64,000 bases of DNA from Candidatus Gastranaerophilales bacterium (GCA_944323935.1 CALUUJ010000009.1:22724-86723); one strand, 5' to 3'. Shown: positions 25,900 to 35,076, counted from the first letter of the stretch. Translations and numbers: made by a program. Notes: generated from the letters alone by a model not told the origin.

Positions 25900-28320
25900 T
25901 TATTTATCGGTTGGTATCCTCATTGCATAGAATGAACGTATAACAAAAATAATTGCAACGATAAATAAAATAATGCCTACAACTGGGGCTGCGTCCTTAA
26001 ATGCCGGAGCAATCGCAATTTCCATTGCAAGTAATCCAAACAATGTTGTAAATTTAATAATAGGATTCATTGCTACTGAAGAAGTATCTTTAAATGGATC
26101 ACCAACTGTATCACCAACAACAGTTGCATCATGTAAAGGTGTTCCTTTTTCACATAAATCAACTTCAACAATTTTTTTAGCGTTATCCCAACATCCACCG
26201 GCATTTGCCATAAATACAGCCTGGAATAAACCAAAAACAGCAATACCTATTAAGTAACTTACAAAGAATGATACAGGATTTACGTTTTCTGCCATTGGAG
26301 CTGATAAACAAGCAAATGCAAGTGCAAAAGCAAATAATGCAATAAATATATTTAACATACCTCTTTGAGCATACTCAGTACATATTCTTACAACTTCTTT
26401 TGAATTATCTACATTTGCTTTTTTATCATCACTTTCTCCAAGTTTAATATTTTTGGAAATATATTCAACTGCTCTATAAGCACCTGTAGTAACAGCTTGC
26501 ATTGAAGCACCTGAAAACCAATATATTACCGCTCCACCCATTAACAAACCTAAAATTGTATATGGATTTAATAAATTTAAAATTGCTTCCGGTGCAATTC
26601 CCAATGTTTCTTTTATAACTAAAATCAAAGAAAAAATCATTGTAGTAGCACCAACAACAGCTGTACCAATCAATACAGGTTTTGATGTAGCTTTAAATGT
26701 ATTACCTGCTCCATCATTTTGTTCCAGGAATTTCTTTGCATTATCAAAGTTTGGCTCAAATCCAAATTCATTTTTTATTTCATCAGCTACGTTAGGAATT
26801 TCTTCTATTAATGATAATTCATAAACAGATTGTGCATTATCTGTAACAGGTCCATAGCTGTCAACAGCAATAGTAACTGGTCCCATACCTAAGAAACCAA
26901 AAGCAACCAAACCAAATGCAAAGACAGATGAATAAATCATTATTTCTGACGGTATATGTAAACTTGCAAAATATGACATAGTCATTAATGCAACAATTAC
27001 AAGACCAATCCAAAAACCTGAGAAATTACCTGAAACGATACCAGATAATATTGTTAATGATGCACCACCCTCTTTTGAAGCAGTAACAACCTCAGATGTA
27101 TGTTTTGCTTTTGGTGAAGTAAACACCTTTGTAAATTCAGGAATTAAAGCAGCACCTAATGTACCACAGCTGATTATAATTGAAAGAGTTAACCATAAAT
27201 TATTGGGCATTGTTCCAAGTAAATAATGGCTTACTCCAAAAGTCATAGCAATTGATAATATAGATGTTAACCAAACTAAATTTGTCAAAGGAGCTTCAAA
27301 GTCAAAATCTGGTTTTTTACCAAAAAGAACTTTATTTAACAAATTATTTACTCCATATGCAACAACAGAAGTAATAATCATTAAATATCTCATTACAAAA
27401 ATCCAAGTTAACAATTGAATTTGATAATCTGGGAATACACCTAAAAGTATAAAACTAACAAGCGCAACTCCAGTAACACCATATGTTTCAAATCCGTCAG
27501 CAGTAGGCCCTATGGAATCTCCTGCATTATCACCGGTACAATCTGCTATAACACCAGGATTTCTCGGATCATCTTCTTTTATTCCAAATTGAATTTTCAT
27601 CAAATCAGATCCAATATCGGCAATCTTTGTAAAAATACCACCTGCTACACGAAGTGCTGAAGCTCCTAATGATTCGCCAATTGCGAATCCGATAAAACAA
27701 GCACCAGCTAAATGCCCCGGAACAAACAACAATATTGTAAGCATTACAATAAGTTCAACACTTACCAATAATACACCAATACTCATGCCTGCTTTTAATG
27801 GAATATTCAAAATATCTAAAGGTTTGTTTTTAAGTGCTGTAAATGAAGTTCTGGCGTTAGCCAAAGTATTCATTCTAATACCAAACCAAGCGACACCGTA
27901 AGAACCCAAAATACCTACAACTGAAGCTGCTAATATTATTAGAACATTCTTAACAGACATTTCTTGCAAGAAACCAAAATAGAATGCAATACAAATTGCA
28001 ATTAATATTTCTAATACAATCAAAAATTTACCTTGTTGAACAAGATATGTCTTACAAGTTTCAAAAATAGTATTACCTATTTCAATCATTGCATTATGAG
28101 CCTTAACCGATTTAATTTGCCCATAAGCAATAAGTCCCCATACAAGACCAAGAACAGACACGATAATACCTGCAACCAGCAGATTAAAATTATCTCCTTG
28201 AATTTTAGGAACTACAAGATTTGCCTCTCCGGCAAATGCCGGTACTCCAATAAAAATAGCTAATGCGAATGCAGCAAATAACTTTTTAACAGAGTTTTGG
28301 CATTTTTCAAAAAATGTCAT
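25900..28320 (-). CDS. hppA: Membrane-bound proton-translocating pyrophosphatase
   Basis: 806 aa, about 16 membrane helices; couples pyrophosphate hydrolysis to H+ (or Na+) pumping. Catalytic loops: DCTGDNAGDSIGPTADGFE; SKEGGASLTILSG; GPVTIAVDSYGPVTDNAQ; and GDTVGDPFKDTSSVAMN near the C-terminus. GNTFKATSKP carries lysine at the position linked with K+-independence (GNTTK versus GNTTA), so a K+-independent enzyme is predicted. The N-terminus has a cleavable-looking signal (AFAG) before the first core helix, as in one known subgroup. ATG 28320 has an AAAGGAGAG ribosome site. TATAAT lies on the minus strand at 28367-28362, giving a leader of about 35 nt. Ion specificity remains open. Confidence 0.96.
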   Translation of the reverse strand: MTFFEKCQNSVKKLFAAFALAIFIGVPAFAGEANLVVPKIQGDNFNLLVAGIIVSVLGLVWGLIAYGQIKSVKAHNAMIEIGNTIFETCKTYLVQQGKFLIVLEILIAICIAFYFGFLQEMSVKNVLIILAASVVGILGSYGVAWFGIRMNTLANARTSFTALKNKPLDILNIPLKAGMSIGVLLVSVELIVMLTILLFVPGHLAGACFIGFAIGESLGASALRVAGGIFTKIADIGSDLMKIQFGIKEDDPRNPGVIADCTGDNAGDSIGPTADGFETYGVTGVALVSFILLGVFPDYQIQLLTWIFVMRYLMIITSVVAYGVNNLLNKVLFGKKPDFDFEAPLTNLVWLTSILSIAMTFGVSHYLLGTMPNNLWLTLSIIISCGTLGAALIPEFTKVFTSPKAKHTSEVVTASKEGGASLTILSGIVSGNFSGFWIGLVIVALMTMSYFASLHIPSEIMIYSSVFAFGLVAFGFLGMGPVTIAVDSYGPVTDNAQSVYELSLIEEIPNVADEIKNEFGFEPNFDNAKKFLEQNDGAGNTFKATSKPVLIGTAVVGATTMIFSLILVIKETLGIAPEAILNLLNPYTILGLLMGGAVIYWFSGASMQAVTTGAYRAVEYISKNIKLGESDDKKANVDNSKEVVRICTEYAQRGMLNIFIALFAFALAFACLSAPMAENVNPVSFFVSYLIGIAVFGLFQAVFMANAGGCWDNAKKIVEVDLCEKGTPLHDATVVGDTVGDPFKDTSSVAMNPIIKFTTLFGLLAMEIAIAPAFKDAAPVVGIILFIVAIIFVIRSFYAMRIPTDK

Positions 28321-28361
28321 TTTACTCTCCTTTTACTACCAAATACAAGAAATAATTATAT

Positions 28362-28367
28362 ATTATA
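28362..28367 (-). promoter_or_regulatory. -10 element of hppA
   Basis: TATAAT on the minus strand, 42 nt before the ATG, with no clear -35. The gap 28321-28604 also holds dyads at 28464-28476 (ACATA-CAA-TATGT) and 28476-28490 (GATAT-AAATG-ATATC). No RNA gene was recognised in it. Confidence 0.4.
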
Positions 28368-28579
28368 ATCAGAAAATAAACTAATATTTAAAATTTGTAT
28401 ACACTTTACAACATCACGCAGAATTATATAAATCTTTAAATATATAACACAATATATTATTAACATACAATATGTGATATAAATGATATCCTTTTATATA
28501 TTATAATCTTAATACTTCTTAACATTACTCAGTAAATTGTTAATTTTTTTTATCAAATATACTTTATCTATATAAGGAT

Positions 28580-28600
28580 AAAGAGAAAGAGAAAGAGAAA
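28580..28600 (+). repeat. (AAAGAG)n microsatellite overlapping the ribosome-binding region
   Basis: Three perfect AAAGAG units plus AAA end 4 nt before the ATG of the Ser-rich gene. The last AGAG is the only Shine-Dalgarno-like sequence, so copy number could alter leader length or initiation. Confidence 0.7.
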
Positions 28601-28604
28601 AATT

Positions 28605-29894
28605 ATGGCACAAATTACTTATGAAGCAATAAAACAAAAGTATAGTGGTTCAAGTTCATCAAGTTCTTCAAGTTCTAGCAGAGGAAGTTCATCATCTTCT
28701 TCAAGCAGCAACTCTTATTATTCAATTTTTGAAAAATATGAGCAAAATGAAAAAAGATATTCCACTGCAAGAGAATGTGTATATGATTTGCGAAATTATG
28801 ATAAATTATTTAACCGAAATATAGTAGATGGATATGATAGAATCGAAGAATTCCTTCAAAATAAAGAGTGGCTGGTTACAATGGATGTTGACGGTGACGG
28901 ACAAATTACCGGTGATGAAGAAAACGTTCAGATTGCCGATGCAATTGCTCTATCTTTTGATAGCGAATTAGATTTATATATTCAAGAAAAACTTGAAGAA
29001 GTAATAAATAATGCAGGCGACCAAAACTTAAGAAACTTATTCGGTACAAAAGATTCTATTGGTGTAAAACAACTTGCATTATTAGGTATTAGAATTGATG
29101 CTGTTGGGAATGCTTCAAGTTGGCAAAACAGAACATATTCATTTTCATTAGTTGAATTGCCTGATGATTTAAGAGCCAAAATTGCCGAAGCCGGAAATGA
29201 TGAAGATAAAATTAATGAAATATATGATGAAGTATATAATGCTGTTTATGATAAAGATGCAAAAATCTTAACAGATAAAAACGGCAAAAAAGGAAGTATG
29301 ATTTTTTCTGATTGTTTAATTCCTGATGGAGTTGCTAATGGAGCAGAAATAAATCTTTCCAGTATATTAGATACATTAGGCGGTTATGAATGCATTTCAA
29401 AAGCAGATTTTATCGGAAGAGAAGATGATTATTTCGAATTAATGGATAATCTTGAAGTAATGATAAACAATGGTGAATTCGAAGGCACAAGCACGATTGC
29501 TGATTTATACAGTGAAAATACATTAGATGTATCAACTGCAGTAAGAGCTGTTTACACAGCAAATGGTGATGCACCTGGCCAATGGGGCGGTTCAAGAAGT
29601 TTTGAAGATAATTTGAAATTAATCGAAAGAAATGGTTTAGGTTCAACAGGAAGTTCTTCTTCAACAATAAGAGTAAATGGAGTTGAATACGAAATAAACT
29701 TAACAGAGGGAACACTACTCAGTGCACAAGAATATACCGAAAAAATAGAAAAATTTGATGAAATTCTTGAAGAAAAAATTACTACTTATAAACAAGAAAA
29801 TAATGGAGAAGATCCAGATAGTATTACTTATAACAAATTTGTAAGTGAAGCAACTATTGAAGCCAAAATAGATTTTGATTTCAAACAAAAATAA
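28605..29894 (+). CDS. Ser-rich hypothetical protein with an EF-hand loop
   Basis: 429 aa, no recognised family and no signal peptide. Residues 15-37 are almost all serine, in two runs. One canonical 12-residue EF-type loop, DVDGDGQITGDE (about 91-102), follows LVTM. The remainder is acidic and helical; a second smaller Ser patch lies near residue 350 (GSTGSSSS). The serine codons are mixed AGT/TCA/TCT/AGC, so the run is not a simple DNA repeat. It sits downstream of the AAAGAG microsatellite. Together with the five-EF-hand protein at 32178-32969 it suggests a calcium-responsive set, but no partner is known. A terminator at 29909-29934 closes the unit. Confidence 0.8.
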   Translation: MAQITYEAIKQKYSGSSSSSSSSSSRGSSSSSSSSNSYYSIFEKYEQNEKRYSTARECVYDLRNYDKLFNRNIVDGYDRIEEFLQNKEWLVTMDVDGDGQITGDEENVQIADAIALSFDSELDLYIQEKLEEVINNAGDQNLRNLFGTKDSIGVKQLALLGIRIDAVGNASSWQNRTYSFSLVELPDDLRAKIAEAGNDEDKINEIYDEVYNAVYDKDAKILTDKNGKKGSMIFSDCLIPDGVANGAEINLSSILDTLGGYECISKADFIGREDDYFELMDNLEVMINNGEFEGTSTIADLYSENTLDVSTAVRAVYTANGDAPGQWGGSRSFEDNLKLIERNGLGSTGSSSSTIRVNGVEYEINLTEGTLLSAQEYTEKIEKFDEILEEKITTYKQENNGEDPDSITYNKFVSEATIEAKIDFDFKQK

Positions 29895-29908
29895 AAATAT
29901 AAAACATT

Positions 29909-29934
29909 AAAGGTTGATACTAATATCAACCTTT
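29909..29934. terminator. Bidirectional terminator
   Basis: AAAGGTTGATA (29909-29919) pairs with TATCAACCTTT (29924-29934) around CTAA, followed by more T. It lies between the convergent Ser-rich and HNH genes. Confidence 0.88.
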
Positions 29935-29935
29935 T

Positions 29936-30310
29936 TTACTGTTTGAAAATATCATATCCTATTTCTTTTAACAAAGTCTTTTTAACTTCATCAGCCCAAT
30001 TTATACCTTCAATTATTTGACCTTCTTTCGAATTAACAGCTGCAACTATATTTTCTTTTACTTGAGGATTTGCTTTTATAAATTCATCCAAGGACTGATC
30101 ACTTCTATCCATATTCCAACTTCTTCTAACTACCAAATAATTAGAATATTCATTGCCTCCACCTTTTACAACCGGAATAATATGTTCAATTGTCCTTGTA
30201 TCATATGGAGCAAATCCCTCACCAGAGTATGCACACTTATCAAACATTTTTTTAAATGTTTTTCTGGAACCAAAATTAGAAGAAAAATTTTCAGTATAAG
30301 TAATTTTCAT
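29936..30310 (-). CDS. HNH nuclease-like protein
   Basis: 124 aa, a single compact domain. CAYSGEGF is followed by RTIEHIIPVVKGGGNEYSNYLVV and RSWNMDRSD, matching the HNH layout (H in EHIIP, N in YSNYLVV, N in WNMD). Only one of the usual zinc CxxC pairs is partly present. Free-standing HNH proteins occur in phages, introns and defence loci, but also as orphan housekeeping nucleases. Here the neighbours are ordinary chromosomal genes and no partner methylase or terminase is present. It lies 47 nt downstream of the response regulator on the same strand. Function is not assigned beyond probable nuclease. Confidence 0.78.
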   Translation of the reverse strand: MKITYTENFSSNFGSRKTFKKMFDKCAYSGEGFAPYDTRTIEHIIPVVKGGGNEYSNYLVVRRSWNMDRSDQSLDEFIKANPQVKENIVAAVNSKEGQIIEGINWADEVKKTLLKEIGYDIFKQ

Positions 30311-30357
30311 ATTAGAATTAAATGTAAAAATAATTTTTTTTGCTTAATCTCTGGTTA

Positions 30358-31071
30358 TTATTTTTTTGCCGTGCCATCAGGAACTAATCTGTAGCCACCA
30401 CCATATATTGTCTCTATATATTTTTTTCCATTAGAAATTTTATCGAGTTTTGTTCGAATATGACGCATATGGACTCTTATTGTTTCTACCGCATCATCAG
30501 CAGAATATCCCCAAACATCATTCAATATTTTTGCACTCGATACCATATTTCCATAGTTTTGCATTAAAAGATTTACTATATCAAACTCTATTGGAGTAAC
30601 TTTAACTTGTTGTCCATTTATTTCAATAGAATATGTTTCAGGAATTAAAGTAATATCGCCTTGCGTCAAGACCTCTTTAACAGCAAAAGATTTTGGGATA
30701 TTATTCGTCCTTTTAAGCAATGCTTTTATTCGCACTAAGAGCTCTTCCATTTCAAAAGGTTTACACAAATAATCATCAACACCAATATTAAAACCCTGTA
30801 CCTTATTTTGAAGCATGTTTAATGCTGTAAGCATTATTATCGGTATATCTTTTGTTTCTTCATTTTCTCTTATTCTTTTTGCAACCGTATAGCCATCAAC
30901 TTCCGGCATCATAACATCCAAAATAATCAGATCAGGCAACTCTTGCTTTGCCAAAGCATATCCTTTATTTCCGTCAAGCGCAGTTATCACCTTGTAGAAC
31001 GCTAATTCTAAATTTACTTTTATTAACTCATTAATTGCAACATCATCATCTACTACTAAAATCTTTGCCAT
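30358..31071 (-). CDS. OmpR/RpaB-type response regulator
   Basis: 237 aa. The receiver domain (1-120) has acidic pocket VDDD, phosphoacceptor D52 in ILDVMMPEVDG, the conserved threonine/serine switch (IMLTALN) and lysine in LCKPFEMEE. The C-terminal winged-helix DNA-binding domain (about 135-232) has the transactivation segment and recognition-helix region AVETIRVHMRHIRTKLD. Similarity to the cyanobacterial RpaB/RpaA type is suggested by overall sequence but is not proven. No histidine kinase is encoded nearby. ATG 31071 lies inside the end of the upstream glycosyltransferase gene (26-nt overlap) and has a good AAAGGTGA ribosome site. Confidence 0.94.
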   Translation of the reverse strand: MAKILVVDDDVAINELIKVNLELAFYKVITALDGNKGYALAKQELPDLIILDVMMPEVDGYTVAKRIRENEETKDIPIIMLTALNMLQNKVQGFNIGVDDYLCKPFEMEELLVRIKALLKRTNNIPKSFAVKEVLTQGDITLIPETYSIEINGQQVKVTPIEFDIVNLLMQNYGNMVSSAKILNDVWGYSADDAVETIRVHMRHIRTKLDKISNGKKYIETIYGGGYRLVPDGTAKK

Positions 31072-31993
31072 ATATCACCTTTAACATATATTTTAGTCTA
31101 TCATAAAAAGAATAATTACTAACTGTATTCTTTTTCCCATTTATTGCAATATATTGAGCAATATTCAAATTATTAAGATAAAACTTTATTTTGTCTACAA
31201 GTTCATTCGAATCTGAATATGTTTCAAGTTCTTTTCCACCTTCAAATTTAGTAATTTTTTCTTTATTCCTGGGTGTAATTAAAAATCCACCTGATGCCAT
31301 TATTTCTAAACATCTGTAACTAATACTTTTATCACAATCTTTGTCTATATCAATATTTATTTTAGAAGAAGCATATATTTTTGAAAGTTCTTTTTGTGTC
31401 TCAACATAGCCTCTATATGAATTTCTATATATTTCAAGAAAATAATCATCAAATATTTTTAGTTTTTGTATTTCTTCTACACTTTTATAAAAATCAAAAG
31501 ACCTGCAAAATATATTGATTGGCCCAAAATTATATATCAATTTTGCTAAAAGTAATTCCCTCTGTTCAAAAGCAGGATTGCCGGAAAATGATATATCATA
31601 GTTATAACAGCTAAACTTCGTCTTATATTCTTTTGAATCTATAGCTGGAATATATCTATTCTTTTTTGTTTTAGAATCCGAGTAAAAAGAATAATGATTT
31701 TCTTTATCTTTAAAATCAAATAATATATCTCTGAATAATTCAGCGCAATGAATAATAATTGTTTCGGAAGAATCATAATCATTAAGGAAACAACACAATT
31801 CATCAACTTGGGTAACATCTGTCCAAAAAATAAATATAATTTGAGGATTAAATTTTTTTATTTCTTCTATATTTAAATCATATATTTTTTTTTCATATAC
31901 AAAGAATGATAAATTCCTAAATGCAGATGAAAAACCTTTTGAAATAAATTTTCCTTTATTATTATCAGATAATATAACCAAAACTTTATCCAT
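31046..31993 (-). CDS. CgeB-like glycosyltransferase family protein
   Basis: 315 aa. The N-terminal half is a variable Rossmann-like domain (KVLVILSDNNKGKF). The C-terminal half has the GT-B nucleotide-sugar signature of the CgeB/DUF3880 group: YASSKINIDID, then SYRCLEIMASGGFLITPRN with the acceptor glutamate. These enzymes decorate surface structures, but the sugar and acceptor are unknown. ATG 31993 has no Shine-Dalgarno; TGATAAGAT lies on the minus strand ending 6 nt upstream. The 3' end overlaps the response regulator by 26 nt, so both are on one transcript. Confidence 0.82.
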   Translation of the reverse strand: MDKVLVILSDNNKGKFISKGFSSAFRNLSFFVYEKKIYDLNIEEIKKFNPQIIFIFWTDVTQVDELCCFLNDYDSSETIIIHCAELFRDILFDFKDKENHYSFYSDSKTKKNRYIPAIDSKEYKTKFSCYNYDISFSGNPAFEQRELLLAKLIYNFGPINIFCRSFDFYKSVEEIQKLKIFDDYFLEIYRNSYRGYVETQKELSKIYASSKINIDIDKDCDKSISYRCLEIMASGGFLITPRNKEKITKFEGGKELETYSDSNELVDKIKFYLNNLNIAQYIAINGKKNTVSNYSFYDRLKYMLKVIYGKDFSSR

Positions 31994-31999
31994 ACCAAC

Positions 32000-32008
32000 A
32001 TCTTATCA
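32000..32008 (-). promoter_or_regulatory. Extended -10 six nt before the glycosyltransferase ATG
   Basis: TGA-TAAGAT on the minus strand (TGn 32008-32006, -10 32005-32000). Six nt later comes ATG 31993, with no ribosome site in between. Confidence 0.45.
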
Positions 32009-32049
32009 ATATTTAAAAGAAATTAAAAGATTTTATTATGAAAATATTT

Positions 32050-32085
32050 AAAAGATGTACATTAAATTAATAATGCACATCTTTT
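32050..32085. terminator. Terminator of the EF-hand gene
   Basis: AAAAGATGT-A-CATTA pairs with TAATG-C-ACATCTTTT (one A/C mismatch) around AATTAA. On the minus strand it follows the 32178-32969 gene and precedes the glycosyltransferase promoter. Confidence 0.75.
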
Positions 32086-32177
32086 ATAGGGGAATTCTCT
32101 CTTAATAACCTTTAAGGTCTTTTAATGTTGTAAATAAGTATCCAATATAAAATATTGTATAAATTTATTTAATAACT

Positions 32178-32969
32178 CTACAGTTGTTCTTCTATATTAT
32201 CTATATCAAGAGGTTCAAAAGTGATAGTACCGTCTCCACTCCAAATAAAACTTGGAATATTTGGTGTTGTCTCTGAATTTTCAGAGCCATCATCTTTTTG
32301 TTTTTTGTTGTAATCATCAACTTCATCCTGAGTTATTTTTCCATCACCATTAGCATCCAATTCACCACTTATATCTTGTGTTCTGTAGTTATAATCATCC
32401 AATTCTTCTTGGGTAATTATACCATCACCATTCGCATCTAGTTCACCTGATATGTCTTCTTCTTCCTTATCTCCCTTAATTTTACCTTCAAGGAATCCCA
32501 GAATTTCATCTTCAGAAACTTTACCGTCTCCGTTAGCATCAAGCTCAGGCAAATAATCTTTTTCTTCTTCATCATAAAGTTCTTCTATTTTTTCCAAGTC
32601 TGTTTTAGCTAATTCTTCACCCGGATTTGCTTTGTTATATGCATCAACTTCTTCTTGAGTTATTATACCATCGCCATTTGCATCTAACTCGTCTGTTAAA
32701 TCTTTATTTTCTTCCTTGTGAAATAATGATTTTATAAATTCAATAATTTCATTTTTAGTAACTTGACCATCACCATCGGTATCCATATCCGGCAAATAAT
32801 CTTCTGTTGAAATAAGTACATCACCAATCTCAGCGTTTTTACTTTCCGAAAATGAAAAATTAATTAACTGTTCCTCTACAGTATTTTTAACAACTTGTTC
32901 TTGTTCCTTTTTTATCTCGGGAACCGGATTAATCCCAGCAAGATTTGTACCCAATGAATTTGCATTCAT
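32178..32969 (-). CDS. Five-EF-hand calcium-binding protein
   Basis: 263 aa, very acidic. Five canonical 12-residue EF loops: 63-74 (DTDGDGQVTKNE), 96-107 (DANGDGIITQEE), 144-155 (DANGDGKVSEDE), 178-189 and 205-216. All have D at 1, D/N at 3, D at 5, G at 6 and E at 12. The last four share the DANGDG core and YLP/SGELDANGDG lead-ins, so they arose by internal duplication. No signal peptide, membrane segment or enzyme domain is visible; the first 60 residues are Asn/Lys/Glu-rich. ATG 32969 has a strong AGGAGG ribosome site. A calcium buffer or sensor is likely. The target is unknown. Confidence 0.88.
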   Translation of the reverse strand: MNANSLGTNLAGINPVPEIKKEQEQVVKNTVEEQLINFSFSESKNAEIGDVLISTEDYLPDMDTDGDGQVTKNEIIEFIKSLFHKEENKDLTDELDANGDGIITQEEVDAYNKANPGEELAKTDLEKIEELYDEEEKDYLPELDANGDGKVSEDEILGFLEGKIKGDKEEEDISGELDANGDGIITQEELDDYNYRTQDISGELDANGDGKITQDEVDDYNKKQKDDGSENSETTPNIPSFIWSGDGTITFEPLDIDNIEEQL

Positions 32970-33210
32970 CCCTTTTCCTCCTCGTTTTTAGTAAATCCTT
33001 TTTCTTTTTATATAAAGTTTTTTTCTTTTTTCAAAATGCCAAACAAAATAATTTAGGTTTACAAAAGTTAATAATTATCTTTTATTTTATATCTAAATTC
33101 TTTGTAAAAAGATGGTTTAGGACTATTAAAAATTTGCGGAATTGAAATTTAGCAAGTAAAAAAGATATTTAAAAATATATTATAAAAAATTATCTTTATA
33201 TAATCAGGAG

Positions 33211-35061
33211 TTATTGATCAATATATATTTCATCAAGATTATGAAAAGCCCCTCCCAATGCCGTAGGATGAAGGTTTTTTATTTTATTTCTAATAGCCAT
33301 TATAGTTAGAGGTGAATATAAATATATAATAGGTCTTTGATCATATATTATTTGTTGATATTCATCATATATAGTTTTCCGCTTAGCAAAATCCAATTCC
33401 AACGCCCCTTTTTCAATAATTTCATCAATCTGTTGTTCCCAGGGCAATATAAAATCATTTTTATCACCGTTAAAACGCATATTGAACAAATGAAGATGTC
33501 CTTTTGAATACCAAACATTTTTACCGCTATGTGGTTCCAAGGGACTCCCTGTCAAACCCATAAGAATAACATCCCAATCAGATGTAGTCATTATCTTGCT
33601 TACCAGTGAATTAAATTCAATAGGTTTAAAGTTGACTTTTATTCCTAAGTCTCTTAAATCTTCTTTAACCATAACCCCGCAAGCCTCACGCTCAGTTTGC
33701 CCTGCGTTTGTATATAAATTAAACTCAACTTCATTTCCATCTTTATCGTGCAAATAACCTTTATTATCCCAGTAGAAACCTGATTTTGTCAAAAGAGCTT
33801 TTGCATATTCAATATCTCTTTGGTGTCCGGATGCTAATTTTTCATTTAGAAATATTGAAGAAAGTGATTCTGCCGTAAATAAAGGTTGTGCAACACCATT
33901 TGCAACATTATATACCATTGAATTTCTGTCAATTGCATAATCTATAGCTGTTCTAAAATTTAAATCATTAAACCATTTTTGTTTTATTGGACTTACATAT
34001 GATTTTCCGTCTTTATTTTCTCTAGTATTTAAATTAAAAGTAATAAACATAGTTCCGGTATTTGGACCAAGATTATAAATTTTAAAATCAGATTTTTTTT
34101 CTTTTTCTTTAAATCTGGGCAAATCTTTGCCTCTAACCGAAATAACATCAAGCTCACCCGATTCAAATTTTAATAACTCATTATTTAAGTCACCTACAAT
34201 TAAAATCACGTATTTATCAAGATATGGAAGTTTATTATGATTTTCATCCATAGAATAGTAATTAGGATTTCTTTTTAACACAACTCGTTGAGCAGGAACA
34301 TATTCTTCCAACATGAAAGCACCAGAAGAAACTATATCTTTGGGATTTACAGTTGTACCCATATAGGAATCAAAATATCTTTTACCTTTTTTTACCACTG
34401 GTCTAAATACATGAGCCGGTGCTATAGAAGTACCAACAAATCTTTGAAATGGAGCAAAAGGTTTTTTTATCGTAAATTCTACCGTATATTTATCTATCTT
34501 CCTTACTTTCGGATATTCGCCTTCAATAAGAACAGAGTCCCTTAATGAAGTATTACCAAAACCTGCCAAAATAATTTCATTCCAAGTAAAGATAACATCA
34601 TCAGCTGTTATTTCTTTACCATCTGTCCATTTTACACCTCTACGTAATTCAATTGTATATGTTTTTAAATCGTCCGAAACTGTCATTTCCTTAGCTAGAT
34701 TTGGAATAACATCACCTGTATCAGGGTCTGTTGTAAACAAAGAATCATATAATAAATCCCCAATTTGAGAAGAAGTAGCATCTTTTGAAACCCAAGGATT
34801 AAATGTTTTTGGACCTTCTCCAATTGTTGAAGAAACTATTTGTCCTCCATATTTCCCAACAGGCGACCTTGACATTTTATAATCTACTCCATTATAAAAT
34901 TCTGTATTATATGGCTTATACAGCTTTTTTACATCAACTCTTTTTATACTATTATCAACTTTGGAACTAATATTTTGCCTACCATTGTCAACTCTAAAAC
35001 AAGAGACCATGATAAAAAGAACAATTACTATTATAAAAATTATTTTTCTAAAATTTTTCAT
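33211..35061 (-). CDS. Oligopeptide-type ABC substrate-binding lipoprotein (SBP family 5)
   Basis: 616 aa. The signal peptide ends at IMVSC-F (C22), a plausible though imperfect lipobox, so the mature protein is probably a lipoprotein. The family-5 fold is evident: GGQIVSSTIGEGPKTFNPW, LRRGVKWTDGKEITADDVIFTW (given here in part), YAIDRNSMVYN and DWDVILMG. These proteins deliver peptides, nickel or sugars to Dpp/Opp-type permeases. No permease or ATPase gene lies within the window, so this is an orphan receptor. There is no Shine-Dalgarno before ATG 35061; TGT-TAATCT on the minus strand ends 6 nt upstream. Confidence 0.93.
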   Translation of the reverse strand: MKNFRKIIFIIVIVLFIMVSCFRVDNGRQNISSKVDNSIKRVDVKKLYKPYNTEFYNGVDYKMSRSPVGKYGGQIVSSTIGEGPKTFNPWVSKDATSSQIGDLLYDSLFTTDPDTGDVIPNLAKEMTVSDDLKTYTIELRRGVKWTDGKEITADDVIFTWNEIILAGFGNTSLRDSVLIEGEYPKVRKIDKYTVEFTIKKPFAPFQRFVGTSIAPAHVFRPVVKKGKRYFDSYMGTTVNPKDIVSSGAFMLEEYVPAQRVVLKRNPNYYSMDENHNKLPYLDKYVILIVGDLNNELLKFESGELDVISVRGKDLPRFKEKEKKSDFKIYNLGPNTGTMFITFNLNTRENKDGKSYVSPIKQKWFNDLNFRTAIDYAIDRNSMVYNVANGVAQPLFTAESLSSIFLNEKLASGHQRDIEYAKALLTKSGFYWDNKGYLHDKDGNEVEFNLYTNAGQTEREACGVMVKEDLRDLGIKVNFKPIEFNSLVSKIMTTSDWDVILMGLTGSPLEPHSGKNVWYSKGHLHLFNMRFNGDKNDFILPWEQQIDEIIEKGALELDFAKRKTIYDEYQQIIYDQRPIIYLYSPLTIMAIRNKIKNLHPTALGGAFHNLDEIYIDQ

Positions 35062-35067
35062 AACAAA

Positions 35068-35076
35068 AGATTAACA
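35068..35076 (-). promoter_or_regulatory. Extended -10 six nt before the SBP ATG
   Basis: TGT-TAATCT on the minus strand (35076-35068), then six nt and the ATG at 35061. A weaker match than the others. Confidence 0.35.

Noticed and set aside
28640..28715. Serine-codon run as a tandem DNA repeat or CRISPR-like array
   Set aside because: Mixed AGT, TCA, TCT and AGC codons encode a serine tract; there is no regular repeat-spacer structure.
29936..30310. HNH gene as part of a mobile element or defence island
   Set aside because: No integrase, methylase, toxin partner, direct repeats or compositional shift nearby.
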